From positions 36,778,011 through 36,842,010 of the forward strand of contig OX328096.1 in the NCBI GenBank assembly GCA_946811185.2: a stretch of 64,000 bases of DNA. Direction: 5' to 3'. This DNA comes from Hippopus hippopus. Its lineage: Eukaryota; Mollusca; Bivalvia; Cardiida; Cardiidae. Both the position numbers and the translations under genes were made by a program. Shown in pieces: positions 51,801-61,054 of the stretch. The notes beneath the pieces were generated by a model that saw only the letters and a list, made by a program, of their open reading frames with translations, was not told where the DNA came from and made no database searches. Position 1 is the stretch's first letter; every line of letters starts with the position of its first letter.

Positions 51801-53052
51801 TTCTGGCATTATATTCTTGTCCGGCATTGCTCGAACATTTCCAATATATCTTATCATACCTGTTTATGTATCTTCAGTTATGGCAGCCATGGGTGGAGGT
51901 GGATCAGCATCAGAATCATCTGCCAATCAATCAAACTCATCAGCCAATTATCGTCATCCATCAACCTCGGGTTCAGGTACTATATTTATATTTTAGCCCA
52001 TAGTTAATCTAAATACTGAAAGTGGCAACCTTATGTATATTTTGCAATAAACGTAGATTCGGATCACAATGCACATCCATGCAGTCTGATTTAAGTCAGT
52101 TTTTCTTCCGTTTCGAATTAGGTTGCATGGCAAATTTACTCTCTTCTGTCATCAATCTTTTAGAACGATTCATTTTCGACAACATTGTTAGTTTCTAGTG
52201 TCAACTCATGAAACGTTTTCTTCACCTAATATTAAAATATATGGAAAATATAGCCCCCACATATACACGAAAACTGAGGATCTAAAAAAAACATGGTGCC
52301 CAAACCTTTATGCTGCCATACGTGAGCAGGGATGTGTTTTGTAGCGAATATAGGTCACAAAGATCCAATTCTTTGCCAAGCAATCAGATTCGTTTTAACG
52401 ACCCTAAGAAAGCAGGCTTTTGGAAACATTGCTAAAGAAGGCTGGTTACCAGCATTTTCTCCTCTTCGAACTATGTTTTCGATCCATTTGATGATAAATC
52501 CTATCAGTTCGAATACTGCAGTTTCGAGTCTTTTTTGTTTTAATTCGAATACAGTGATAACAATTAATTTAAGGCGATTACTTGGTCTTAAGTTAATTCG
52601 AAAGATCTAGATTCAAATGTAGTCAGTTCAAGAAAACTGTTTATTTATATTCCTATCAGTGAATTACTGAGTTTCACAGTGAATAGCACCATTAGTGATG
52701 ATAATTATGGTATCATCACTAGTGACAATATAGATTTAGAATGTTCGCCGGAACTACTTTTTTCCTATATTACTTATATTGTACCATTTTTGATAATTAT
52801 TAGAATAAAAAAGTGTCAATTAGGAATATAATAAATAGGATAATCAACTGGTTGGGGTTTGATGCGGTTAAAAATTTCGTCCTTCGGACTCGTTTTTTCA
52901 ACCGCATCACACCCCACTCTAGTGACAGATTTTTAATATCACACACAACCAGTGGATTATCCTCTATTTCTTTTACAGATGTAACCGACTCCCCAAGCCG
53001 TTTACAAAGATTCCTGGATACATTTAAGAGACGACCCTCAGCCCAGACTTGA
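45747..53052 (+). CDS. BPI/LBP-like (TULIP) single-barrel protein, seven exons
   Basis: Exons: 45747-45885 (coding from ATG 45800), 46577-46690, 47546-47622, 49285-49439, 50735-50798, 51878-51976, 52979-53052 (TGA 53050-53052). Phases agree throughout: 222 residues. BPI/LBP proteins are lipid/LPS-binding barrels. Alignment by eye to the N-terminal BPI barrel: VVPDQTGMLGKIQYNFTE (cf. LPDFTGDLRI...GRYEF), VHWPKVSS, GALRLQGKYQL (cf. (I/L)R(I/V)xGxWK), GSFVFDLGSIYLSIKD (cf. GxFDLSIxGxSIS), VTCNVGHIKVKF (cf. TCSSCSSHI), then a helix QLLTTMYIKMYRRHLEAQIA and LLVSALTG. After about residue 166 a Gly/Ser/Asn-rich tail and SRLQRFLDTFKRRPSAQT replace the second barrel. Family members are usually about 480 residues and secreted; no signal peptide is visible from this start. 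The second cysteine of the family's disulfide (QVCEK position) is Ile-Ala here. The ATG has A at -3 and G at +4. An upstream exon giving another N-terminus cannot be excluded. Family assignment is moderate. Confidence 0.62.
46228..46403. repeat. Inverted-repeat element in BPI-like intron 1
   Basis: TCCATATTTAACAACCATTT at the left and TTCTTAAGAATGGTTAGTGA ATATGG-type sequence at the right are inverses; AAACCAGATGGTTTAGCC near the middle. Related worn copies at about 55213-55353, 56170-56290, 58640-58735 and 59090-59205. Confidence 0.65.
46577..46690 (+). CDS. BPI-like exon B
   Basis: Acceptor T9GTTCTCTGACAG, donor GAGT|GTATGT; phase 2 in, 2 out. Encodes MKIVQVHWPKVSSVDGLFV and TNGALRLQGKYQLHRPG. 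The longer ORF starting at 46389 reads the preceding intron. Confidence 0.68.
47079..47330 (+). mobile_element. M2 element, complete
   Basis: GAGCCATGCTCTGTGAAAAA to GATGCATTAAGCCCCC. Palindrome GACCCAGGTCAGCCTGCGCA, loop, inverse GCGCAGGCTGACCTGGGCC. Right-half landmarks TGGATCCATAATTATATGAT and TATCACGGAGATGC. Confidence 0.85.
47330..47480. repeat. M6 element
   Basis: TTGCGACGGCTGAAAATAC, AAGCGGACGGAATAGATCC, AAGATCAGACCGCACAG with a shortened loop, TCTGATCTTAATCCATGCCG. Abuts the M2 copy. Confidence 0.6.
47546..47622 (+). CDS. BPI-like exon C
   Basis: Acceptor TTTCTCCTGACAG, donor TCAG|GTAGGG; phase 2 in, 1 out. Encodes LGYTKCGSFVFDLGSIYLSI, the second conserved strand pair of the BPI barrel. 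Confidence 0.68.
47656..47855. mobile_element. M5 hairpin MITE, loop arm shortened
   Basis: TTAAACCTTATCCTACTGTA to GTCCTTAGCAGGCTAAGGGT then TTAA. The palindrome has AAAGATCAGACTGCACATTC then CTTGATCAATACTGTC, so most of the right arm is lost right after the loop. Shares its terminal TTAA with the M3 copy that follows. Confidence 0.78.
47852..48273 (-). mobile_element. M3 element split by M1
   Basis: TTAAGCCCTTACAAGACGAC, CTAGACCCGTATAAATTAAA and GCACTTGCAGGCGAAAATT precede the M1 copy; afterwards GGTAGAAAATAAC, ATGCTGGTCAGTAGCATTTT and AAACCCTGGATAATGTGGTA complete M3. Confidence 0.75.
47930..48120 (+). mobile_element. M1 copy with both hairpins cut at the loop
   Basis: 191 bp instead of 261. 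Left: GATCAGCCTGCGCGGACT is followed directly by CGAAACGACAC. Right: TAGCCTGCGCGGACT is followed directly by TTTGCAAGCC. Both breaks begin immediately after the loop sequence GGACT, removing one arm of each hairpin. Confidence 0.85.
48448..48708 (-). mobile_element. M1 GC-hairpin MITE, complete
   Basis: 261 bp. GGCCTACACCACGCGAAAAG to TTTTCGCGTGTTGCAGGCC; left hairpin perfect at 48502-48532, extended by CGTCTCG/CGAGACG. ATTT lies on both sides (48444-48447, 48709-48712), a possible 4-bp target duplication. Confidence 0.88.
48713..48825 (+). mobile_element. M2 element, core-deleted to about 113 bp
   Basis: AGCCATGCTCTGTGAAAAG, AATGCATCTGCAAAAAGTG, then directly GATGATTTGCTTAGTGTAAT, TCACGGAGACACATTAAACC and CCAGAGCGCCGCTCA. 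Both ends kept, palindrome lost. Confidence 0.78.
48985..49216 (+). mobile_element. M3 hairpin MITE, complete
   Basis: TTAA at both ends; CCCTTTATATCACACAATCC to CGTTTGGTTAAGAG; palindrome with small changes (ATGCTTGTAACCAGCATT). Ends 68 bases before exon D. Confidence 0.82.
49285..49439 (+). CDS. BPI-like exon D
   Basis: Acceptor GTGTATTTGCAG, donor CAG|GTAATT; phase 1 in, 0 out. Contains SSSQPSSGRRNQ (loop) and DVTCNVGHIKVKFHGGAAMI then QLLTTMYIKMYRRHLEAQ, matching the TC-x-SHI strand and following helix of BPI. Confidence 0.7.
49490..49766 (-). mobile_element. M2 element with poly-G expansion
   Basis: GAGCCTTGCTCTTGCAAAAG, then a run of about 13 G, TTAATGCAACTCCGTGATGC, CCAAGGTCAGCCTGCGCGGA and inverse GGTGACCTTGG, AGATGCATTAAGCCCCC and TCACAGACCATG. 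Confidence 0.8.
50193..50425 (+). mobile_element. M2 element, left palindrome arm deleted
   Basis: AACTCATAGTCCGAGAAAG, TTTAATGCACCTGC, AGAGTATCC joined to ACGCAGGCTGACATGGATCC, then GATCTATAATTATGTGATGA and GACAAAGCGCCG. Confidence 0.72.
50435..50695 (+). mobile_element. M1 GC-hairpin MITE, complete
   Basis: 261 bp; GGCCTCCAACACGCGAAAAG to TTTTCGCGTGTTGCAAGCC. Ends 39 bases before BPI-like exon E. ORFs over it are spurious. Confidence 0.88.
50735..50798 (+). CDS. BPI-like exon E
   Basis: Acceptor TTTATTTTTTCAG, donor ACAG|GTAGAG; phase 0 in, 1 out. Encodes IASVILETIKDDRQLLVSAL, the amphipathic helix after the barrel helix. The family cysteine of this helix is absent. Confidence 0.66.
50930..51050. 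repeat. Worn M5-type palindrome
   Basis: AACGGACAGTGTAGATCATA, ACCAGACTGTACAGC and GTACAGCCTGATCATG keep the M5 hairpin outline with a lengthened loop. Confidence 0.5.
51187..51447 (-). mobile_element. M1 GC-hairpin MITE, complete, inverted
   Basis: 261 bp; spacer in the opposite direction (GACTACATTAGATTTTGTGC). Right hairpin reads AAGCCTGTGCGGACTGTGCA GGCTTA with GTGCGGACTGTGC where others have GCGCGGACTGCGC; AT-for-GC changes on both arms keep some pairing. Confidence 0.88.
51563..51742. repeat. 180-bp foldback in BPI-like intron 5
   Basis: CAAGGTAATCCATCAATCAT at the left mirrors ATGATGGGTGGATTACCTTG at the right; inner arms GATTGCAGATGCAAGCATT and AATGCTTGCATCTGCAATC meet at GACCCATGGTC. 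No ORF. Confidence 0.82.
51878..51976 (+). CDS. BPI-like exon F (Gly/Ser/Asn-rich)
   Basis: Acceptor TATGTATCTTCAG, donor TCAG|GTACTA; phase 1 in, 1 out. Encodes VMAAMGGGGSASESSANQSN and SSANYRHPSTSGSG, low complexity and unlike BPI. Kept because phase fits both neighbours. Confidence 0.55.
52380..52483 (+). repeat. M3 fragment
   Basis: CAGATTCGTTTTAACGACCC, GGCTTTTGGAAACATTG and TTACCAGCATTTTCTCCTCT; left palindrome arm reduced to AAGAAGGCTGG. Confidence 0.6.
52836..52963. mobile_element. Inverted-repeat element abutting the last BPI-like exon
   Basis: AGGATAATCAACTGGTTG (52836-52853) and CAACCAGTGGATTATCCT (52946-52963) are inverses with one mismatch; GATGCGGTTAAAA and TTTTTTCAACCGCATC form an inner pair around GTCCTTCGGACTCG. 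Its right end is 15 bases from the exon G start. Confidence 0.75.
52979..53052 (+). CDS. BPI-like exon G and stop
   Basis: Acceptor CTCTATTTCTTTTACAG; phase 1 in. Encodes DVTDSPSRLQRFLDTFKRRP and SAQT then TGA. Basic amphipathic end. Confidence 0.6.
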
Positions 53053-53428
53053 AGAAGTCGGAAAAATACGTGGATCTTAAATGTCTTGGAATCACAATGC
53101 TTTTTTCCATACAAAATGTTATAAAAACGCCGTGCGTTTTGATACTGAATGTTATGGAAACGCCATACTTTTTGATAAATTATGTCATGGAAAGGCCATG
53201 TTTTTTCATACAGAATGTCATGTAAACGCCATGTGTTTTTCGAACCGGATCTTTACAACTCAACGCTTTAGGGTGTTTCTTTTACATACCTTTTGGTTGT
53301 TTTCGTACGAACAAGTTACAAGAAACCTTATGTTAATCAGTCGATTTTGGCCGAAACCAAAATCAAACATGTTTACAATCTCTGTGTTATCTGACCTTTT
53401 TGGTAGTAGAGGCGTTTTTTAGTTGCTT

Positions 53429-53429
53429 C

Positions 53430-53503
<74 letters not shown>
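53429..53503. repeat. (CAA)n microsatellite
   Basis: Perfect CAA/ACA repeat of about 25 units. Confidence 0.95.
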
Positions 53504-53506
<3 letters not shown>

Positions 53507-53689
53507 CTTTTTTTAATAAGGAGATGTAAAAAGAATTCTGAATGGAACTGAGGTTTCGTTTCTGTCAAACATTTTGACTTCTCATAGTCATATACGACTT
53601 GATGATCTACTAATGAGTTTTAACTTTTTCTCCGACAAAATTATCAATTTGACGTTTTCGAGGGCTCAATATTACACCAATTTGTCTCA

Positions 53690-53882
53690 TGATTCACGAC
53701 CCTCAGAAAGAGCTGTTTAGAAAACACTGTGAGTAGCAAGTATTTCCTACTTTTCCTATACATTTCTACCCTTTCAAAGACATATTCCACAATTCGAGTC
53801 ATATTGAGTTTGAAGTCTGCAGTTGCCTTAAATTTTGAGTTAGGACTAGTCTGAAATGTTTACGTTTGGTAATGACTTAAGA
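53690..53882 (+). repeat. Worn M3 copy
   Basis: CATGATTCACGACCCTCAG, AAAACACTGTGAGTAGCAAG, TCTACCCTTTCAAAGACAT and GTTTGGTAATGACTTAA follow M3 order; palindrome nearly gone. Confidence 0.55.
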
Positions 53883-54166
53883 CACAGTTTTACTGCAAAA
53901 AGAGAAAATTTGGGTTTAGTCACAGATTAAAATGAAGTACATGACGCAGAAGAACAAAGATCTGACAAAAAATATAGTGCTCTCTGATCTTGATCTATGT
54001 CGCCAGCAAAAGTTGTTCATCTATGATACTATTTTGTTCATGGTTATTGGTTGCAGAACTGATGAGAAACTTAGAAAAAGTCATATGCAAGATAGTTTTG
54101 CTTTCTTTTCTCATGATAAATTTTATCTTGAAATCCCAACGTTAGGTATCTATACCTGAGCAAATG

Positions 54167-54431
54167 AGCTATGCTTTGGCAAAAGGGGGCTTAATGCATC
54201 TCCGTGATCTATTATACCAAGCAAGTCATCACTTAACTATTGATCCATAAAATCCATTTTGTCCAGCAACTGACTAAATCATAGGATAGACAGGTCCTTT
54301 GAAATGCACAAAAATAACCAAAAAAAGCAAAATGTTTCGATTCATGTCAGCCTGCGCAGATTGCGCAGGCTGGCATGAATCGATACTTTTTGCAGATGCA
54401 TTTAATCCCCTTTTCACAGATCATGGCTCAC
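54167..54431 (-). mobile_element. M2 element, complete
   Basis: GAGCTATGCTTTGGCAAAAG to TTCACAGATCATGGCTC; stem ATTCATGTCAGCCTGCGCAG, loop, inverse TGCGCAGGCTGGCATGAAT. Confidence 0.85.
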
Positions 54432-54643
54432 ATCTTTACACGCCAAACGGCGACTTGAAAGCTTTAGCGAACAATCCAAGTCCAGATCAACCTGAACAGA
54501 CCGGACTGACTGGTGTTGAATCTAGACTGTTTCATATACTATGAGATGAAATACATGATTTCGATTTTGATTGTTGTTTTTTGTCACTTTTTTGTAATAA
54601 CCAGCAATTTGTGCCATGTAAATGTACATATTCATTGATATTT

Positions 54644-54649
54644 AATAAA
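54644..54649 (+). promoter_or_regulatory. AATAAA, possible poly(A) signal
   Basis: First clear AATAAA on the + strand after the BPI-like stop, but 1.6 kb away with repeats between. Weak candidate. Confidence 0.2.
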
Positions 54650-54768
54650 ATGAAGGACGAGAAAAAAATCTTCTGATAAGAGACTTAAGTTTGGACTTTC
54701 TTTTAAAGAAAACTTATTTTCCTTCTATTTAGTGTTCAAGTGGTGAACCAATTTTCATTACACGAATA

Positions 54769-55048
54769 TGAGCTACGCTCTGTGAAAAAGGGGCTTAATA
54801 CTCCTACAAAAAGTATCAACCAATGTCAGCCTGCGCAGTCCGCGCAGGCTGACACGGGTCGAAACTTTTTCTTATTCGTTAATTTTCTGCATGTCAAAGG
54901 ACCATTTTACCTCATGAGATTCAGTCGGTCGTTAGACAAAATGGATTTTATTGAATCTATTCCACAATTACTTGATGACTTGCTTGATATAATGCATCAC
55001 GGAGATGTGCTTTTGTATTTAACCCCTTTTTGCCAGAGCATGGCTCAT
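54769..55048 (+). mobile_element. M2 element, complete
   Basis: GAGCTACGCTCTGTGAAAAA to TTTTTGCCAGAGCATGGCTC; palindrome TGTCAGCCTGCGCAGTCCGC with GCGCAGGCTGACA. The 129-codon ORF across it is spurious. Confidence 0.83.
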
Positions 55049-55049
55049 A

Positions 55050-56150
55050 TTCAAATGGAAAGGTTTGGTTACACAGCCATGTTTGTAAGAATCTTTGCTA
55101 GTCCTGATAACTTTCCTATCTGGACTTAGAAGGTGTTAGCGTGAAGTATGAATGGTACAGGAAACTCGTGGCGTTGACGTAGCTTGGTAAAAATATTGCC
55201 CAGGGCCGTTTTCAACCATTCTAAATTTGATTCTTATTCTTAATTCAAGAACTTGCAATTTGATTGGCTGAAACGTTCTGGTAATCATATGGCTAGTCTT
55301 TAAAATTTGATTATTACAAAGTTTTGGAATGATTGGTGAATACGGTCTCGGTTTGGACTTATTATTTCATTCCATCCATCCATCCATCCATCCATCCAAC
55401 CATCCATCCGTGCGAGAACGGCTAAAAAGAAAAGAAATCATATTTTACACATTTGATAAAAAAAGATATTTATTTGTGAACGTTTATGGCACTTTAGCTT
55501 ATTATCCAACAGGAAATGAATGATATGTTTAGCGAAAAGGAAATGTAATTCTAAGTCTCGGGAAAAAATCTTGAGAAATTTTCAAGCTGATCATTCTAAC
55601 ACTATTTTGCCGATCGATCTACACCTCTGATATCCTGCTGATCCTTCATCTACACTGTTCGACTATTTTCCTATATTTTTTGTAATTTAATTTATAATAA
55701 ACATGTTCCTTACATACATTTATAATACATTAATTAATATTACTTTATAATATATTCCTATATAATACATATGATGTTCTGGAAGAGAGAGAGAGAGAGA
55801 TGAATACAAAAAAAACCCTAAAAATAAAAGGAGAATATCGAGGCGTCTTAGAGGCGAAACTTTTATAACAGATCAAGAGGGTGACGGGATATGAAGTCAG
55901 AGCACACAGAATGTGGGTGGAGTATTTTCTAATTACAAACACGTGGAAGTATCTATCTGGTTCTAGACCATCAATGGACAGATTATACGGACCGCCGAAA
56001 CCAGTAAAGTTTTATTGGCTAGAACTAATTATCAATTAAGATAAGTGTCTCGTTGTTTTTTTTCTATGGTATTTTGTTTACAAACCTGTAGATCAGGATG
56101 AAGGGGAAAAGATATACTTGTAAAATGTCGAGATGCAAAACTAAATAGTT
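55050..56150. other. Intergenic, no gene seen
   Basis: Holds a worn inverted-repeat copy (about 55213-55353), an ATCC microsatellite (55367-55409) and a GA run near 55787-55799. A+T-rich otherwise. Confidence 0.55.
55367..55409. repeat. (CATC)n microsatellite
   Basis: About ten CATC units, one interruption. Confidence 0.9.
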
Positions 56151-56935
56151 ACATGTACTTGAATTCATTTTACATTCAGGGTCCATATTAAACAACCATT
56201 TTTAAGAACACTCTTAGTCTTATTCTCAAAAATTTTCAAGGCCGGTTTTGAAAGTAACACAACTTTTAATTGGTTAAACCAACTGGTTTAGTTTTTAAAG
56301 GCCCAGTAAAGGCCAAAATATCAAAGCAGGTGTCATAATACATTTAAATTTAGATCATACCATTAAAAGTATGGAAAATATTGAGGAGATGACAGTCTGC
56401 TATCGTGTGGTCATATGGGCCATATGTTAGTCTCTGGGAGAAAAAAGAATTTCAAAATCAGGTAAAAAGTAAAAAAAAAAAGACACGGCTACTTGGCAGG
56501 TTTTAACCTAGATTTTAAATTAATTTCTCTGTCAGCGACTAACACTTGAACCGGGCGTACAATGACAGATTGTCATCTTCACAATAATTTCCATACTTTT
56601 AAATGGCATGATATAAATTCAGATGCATCGAAACACCCGCTTTGTTTACATTTGGCCTTTATTGTTATTTTAAGCTTTTCAAGTAAACATTTTCAACTTG
56701 ATTATTTAGCAACGAAAAATGGATCCTTTCTGCAGCATAGGGAAAAAAAATCAGGGAAGTTTTCGGACGGAATAGATCAAGGTCAGACTGCACAGAACTT
56801 ACAGTATGATCGTGCATCTTTACCGTCCCTTCATGTGATTAAGCCTATAATTTAAAATTTTTCCTTAGTTTCAGCGGAATGTACGAGTATTTTCTGGTGT
56901 GGAAAGAGTTCGAGTTTGTATATTTAGCGCTGGAA

Positions 56936-57060
56936 GAAAACTATCTCCGCATCGGACAGTGTAGATTCAAGATCAGACTGCACATTCTGTGCAGTCTGAT
57001 CTTGATCTAAACTGTCCGCAAAAGGTCCTTGATCCGCGCTTGGCAGCTTATGTATTAAAG
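56936..57060. repeat. M5 right part with intact palindrome
   Basis: ATCGGACAGTGTAGATTCAA, GATCAGACTGCACATTCTG, inverse TGTGCAGTCTGATCTTGATC, ACTGTCCGCAAAAGGTCC and CGCGCTTGGCAGC; left end missing. Confidence 0.75.
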
Positions 57061-58060
57061 TCATAATTTTCAGTATATTGTAACACGTTCTTTTCACTGT
57101 TTTTTTTTTCTCAAAAGCGTTCTGCTGCAAACTTGAAAAACCGTCGTATGCACGTCACGTGGTAGATCTAATAATGATAAATTATATTAAACATTTTCCT
57201 TCGAAAATGAAAGTTGAAGGTCGACTAAGTCCTAGTTAGGGTTTACACAGTCTGTTTTTCAAGATTTCAAAGGCCGAGACAAAATGAGCATTAGACAATT
57301 AAGTTGCTCAGAGCTTAACTTCATGAAACTGAAGGGGGGGGGGGTATTCAGATTTTTATAAATTAACCAAACATCAAAAACGATTCATTTGTACATCACA
57401 CAAGGCTATACCTGGTAAACCATCAGTAAAGAAGACAAAATGTGTAAAAAAAAAAAAAAGTATCCAAAGTGGATCTATTTCCATGATCGGCTGCGTAGCC
57501 TCTAAGGGTATTTTTTAGATTTTGTGTAAGATTTTCGAGTAGGTTTTTGGAAATGTCACGTGGTCAAAAACACGCGCCAATGCATTATGTGGGATCGTAT
57601 TCAAATATGTGAGATGACGTCATATTTGATATCATTAAAAAATGACGGAGTGTCAGATTGGAAAGAGGCCAATCTGTTAGTTGAATACACCTCTTTTAAG
57701 CATTTGACCGACAGGTTTTTTTCGTACGTTTGCAAAGAAAAGTATTTTCTGTCGTATTCATCAATATTTATCAAAAACATTTTAATCCGCGGTAATAAAA
57801 ATGTGCAAAGGCCCCTTTAAACAAGCAGAAATTGCAGGGGGAAAAAAAACTAGGCGCCTTTTTGGTCCCAAAAATTCTGTGTACACTGTACTCCTGTTTG
57901 GATACCAGAAAAGCAAAAAAAGAGGGGTTTTCCCTCAATTTCAGATGATATTTCCGGAGTCACCCCATATCCGGGTTCGTGTAATTATGATCCCATCCCA
58001 AATCCTACCGAATTTAAAATGATAACCATCGCAGAAAAAGTACATGATAGGGTACATTTA
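57060..58060. other. Intergenic, no gene seen
   Basis: A poly-G run at about 57336-57345, a segment (57530-57830) ending AAAGGCCCCTTTAAAC that may be an unrecognised repeat, and no supported exon. Confidence 0.45.
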
Positions 58061-58071
58061 TCTAGATCAGA

Positions 58072-58182
58072 AATAGAAAGGCGGAGAGTGTATACCAAGA
58101 TCAGACTGCACATACATGCATTCTGATCTTGGTATACAGTTTCCGCAAAAAGTACATTCTCGTATGGCAGGATAGGGTATAA
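58072..58182. repeat. Hairpin repeat related to M5/M6
   Basis: GTGTATACCAAGATCAGACT GCAC-type stem, loop ATACATGC, inverse ending TGATCTTGGTATACAGT; the outer stem GTATACCAAG/CTTGGTATAC differs from M5 but pairs perfectly. Confidence 0.65.
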
Positions 58183-58207
58183 CTCTGTAAGCGCAAAATA
58201 CATGTAT

Positions 58208-58396
58208 ACTAATTCGACCTCTTTCGACGACTAAAAATACAGTCCACTGAAACTTGGGAAGATTTTTTTACCATTTAGGCTTGACATTACAAACGGACGG
58301 TATGGATCGAAGATCAGACTGCACGATCGGTGCAGTCTGATCTTGATCCATGCCATCCGCAAATGCCCCTTTGTTTTGCCTTTGGAAAAGGGTTAA
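58208..58396. mobile_element. M6 element
   Basis: GACCTCTTTCGACGACTAAA to TTGGAAAAGGGTTAA; CGGACGGTATGGATCGAAG, GATCAGACTGCACGATCGG, inverse GTGCAGTCTGATC, TTGATCCATGCCATCCGC. Confidence 0.7.
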
Positions 58397-58794
58397 AGGC
58401 ATGTATATGCTTTTTTTTCCCAAACCTTTAGAGATATCATGTTCAGAGAGAGAGGGCAAGTAGCTCGTTATTGCACAATTTGCTAATAAATCTGACAAAA
58501 ATCATAATTGCTACACATAAACCACGCTGCAAACTGGCAAATCGACATTTTTTATGGGAAAACTTGAGAAATTTGCACTACTGTCACAACCCTTTATATC
58601 CGTTCATTCCGTTCAATTATCTGTGCCCACTCTCACCGACCATTTTTAACTCCATTCTTAGGCTTATACTGAAACAAGAAAGTAAACCACTTTCTGACTG
58701 GTTAAGAAAAACAAGTTTTTGAAAATTCTATTTGACGTAAGCTTGTACAGCTCCTAGTTATACAAAATAATAATTTAAATACATAATTGAAAAA

Positions 58795-58951
58795 CATGAC
58801 TTAAATCGACTTATTCATGAGGTGACTGGTCCTTGTAAATACAGAAAATTGCCGAATAGCGAACAGTTTCGGCCAAGGTCAGCCTGCGCGAACTGCGCAG
58901 GCTGACCTAGTCGATACTTTTCGCAAATGCAATAAGCCCCTTTTTCACAGA
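58795..58951 (-). repeat. M2 right part
   Basis: ATTCATGAGGTGACTGGTCC, CCAAGGTCAGCCTGCGCGAA, GCGCAGGCTGACCTAGTCG and TCACAGAGCATGGCTC; left end missing. Confidence 0.72.
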
Positions 58952-59414
58952 GCATGGCTCAATTATATATAGCTCTAATGATTGAATTTGATCGGATAAA
59001 AACTTTGTTGAAAATGGAGAAAATCCTGGCTACCAGCAATTTTTCCTCATCCACAATACTATACAAACGTTAACACATCAACCATTAAATCTTTAAGTCA
59101 TAGGGTTTAACCAATCAGAGATAGCGTTACTTTTGAATTTTAGAAAATTAAGAATTCTTAAGACATAGATTGAGAATTCTCTTCAGAATGGTTAGTAAAT
59201 ATATACTCAGTGATAATTCGAGACTCACTTATTACGACGTAGGCCTTGTAGTCAGGAAACCGAAATTCGCGTTCGATCCCCCATTCTAACGATGATGGTC
59301 AAGTAGGAGTGCCCTGGAAGCAATGCATTGGATGGGCGAAAAATTCTATTGAAACACGGAAAAAGACATGAATAAGCGAGCCTATAGACAGTTTAAGCGG
59401 CGTAAAAAATTTAA

Positions 59415-60795
59415 ACAACAACAGTAGCTGCAGCAACAGAAACAACATCAGTAGCTGCAGCAGCACCACAACCCTATCACGACCAGGACCACGACGACGA
59501 CCACCATCACCACAACCAACAACAACAAAAGCTGCAGCAGCACCATAACACCACCACGACGACCACCACGACCACGACCATGACCACGACCACCACCGCC
59601 ACGACGACCACGACCAGGACAACCACCACTAGCATCACTATCACCAACACGATCACTATCACCAACAACACGACCACTATCAGCACCAACACGACAACTA
59701 TCACCATCAACAACACGACCACTATCACCACCAACACAACCACCAACACAACCACTATCACAACCAACACAACCACTATCACCAACAACAACGCGATCAC
59801 TATCACCACCAACACAACCACTATCACCAACAACACAACCACTATCAACACCACCAACACGACCACTATCACCTCCAACAACACGATCACTATCACCACC
59901 AACAACACGACCACTATCACCACCAATACGACCACTATCACCACCAACAACACGATCACTATCACCACCAACAACACAACCACTATCACCCCCAACAACA
60001 CGACCACTATCACCACCAACAACACGATCACTATCACCATCAACAACACGACCACTATCACCACCAACAACACGATCACTATCACCATCAACAACACGAT
60101 CACTATCACCACCAACAACACGACCACTATCATCAACAACAACACGACCACTATCACCACCAACAACACCATCACTATCACCATCAACAACACGATCACT
60201 ATCACCAACAACAACACGACCACTATCACCACCAACAACACCATCACTATCACCATCAACAACACGATCACTATCACCACCAACAACACCATCACTATCA
60301 CCATCAACAACACGATCACTATCACCACCAACAACACGACCACTATCACCAACAACAACACGACCACTATCACCACCAACAACACCATCACTATCACCAT
60401 CAACAACACGATCACTATCACCACCAACAACACGACCACTATCACCACCAACAACACGATCACTATCAACACCAACAACACGACCACTATCACCAACAAC
60501 ACGACCACTATCACCACCAACAACACGATCACTATCACCGCCAACAACACCATCACTATCACCATCAACAACACGATCATTATCACCACCAACAACACGA
60601 TCACTATCACCAACAACACGACCACTATCACCACCAACAACACGATCACTATCACCACCAACAACACAACCACTATCAACAACAACACAGCCACTATCAC
60701 CACCAACAACACGATTACTATCAACAACAACACGACCACTATCACCAACAACAGAACCACTATCACCACCAACACGACCACTATCACCTCCAACA
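59415..60795. repeat. 24-bp minisatellite with ORFs on both strands
   Basis: From about 59580, units of the form ACCACCAACAACACGATCAC-TATC repeat some 45-50 times with 12-bp slips and point changes (CGACC/CGATC/CCATC). A CAR-triplet region (59415-59580) leads in. The unit lacks stops in one frame on each strand, giving a 445-codon Thr/Ile/Asn ORF (+) and a 438-codon Val/Leu/Ile ORF (-). I treat both as artefacts: no splice signals, domain or non-repeat coding flank. Confidence 0.9.
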
Positions 60796-61054
60796 ATAAT
60801 AAAATAGATAAATTTAGTAACAAAATTAAAGAAGGATTCTATCGGAATGTCTCATTAAATATCGGACCATGCGGATTCATTCTTATTCTGATTCAACGAC
60901 GAGAAAGTGCTGTCTGATTTTCACCGTCCCTTACCTTGAATTTTTTTTTTGGAAAAACAGCATTTTAACTGAAATATCTAGGATATGTTCCTGATTGGAA
61001 AAGTCTATTTATGACATCAACACTCTGGACACAGCACAGAACAGTATAATAAGA

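Noticed and set aside
59580..60917. 445-codon + strand ORF and 438-codon - strand ORF as real proteins
   Set aside because: Both are translations of a 24-bp minisatellite; no domain, splice site, or non-repetitive coding flank supports either.
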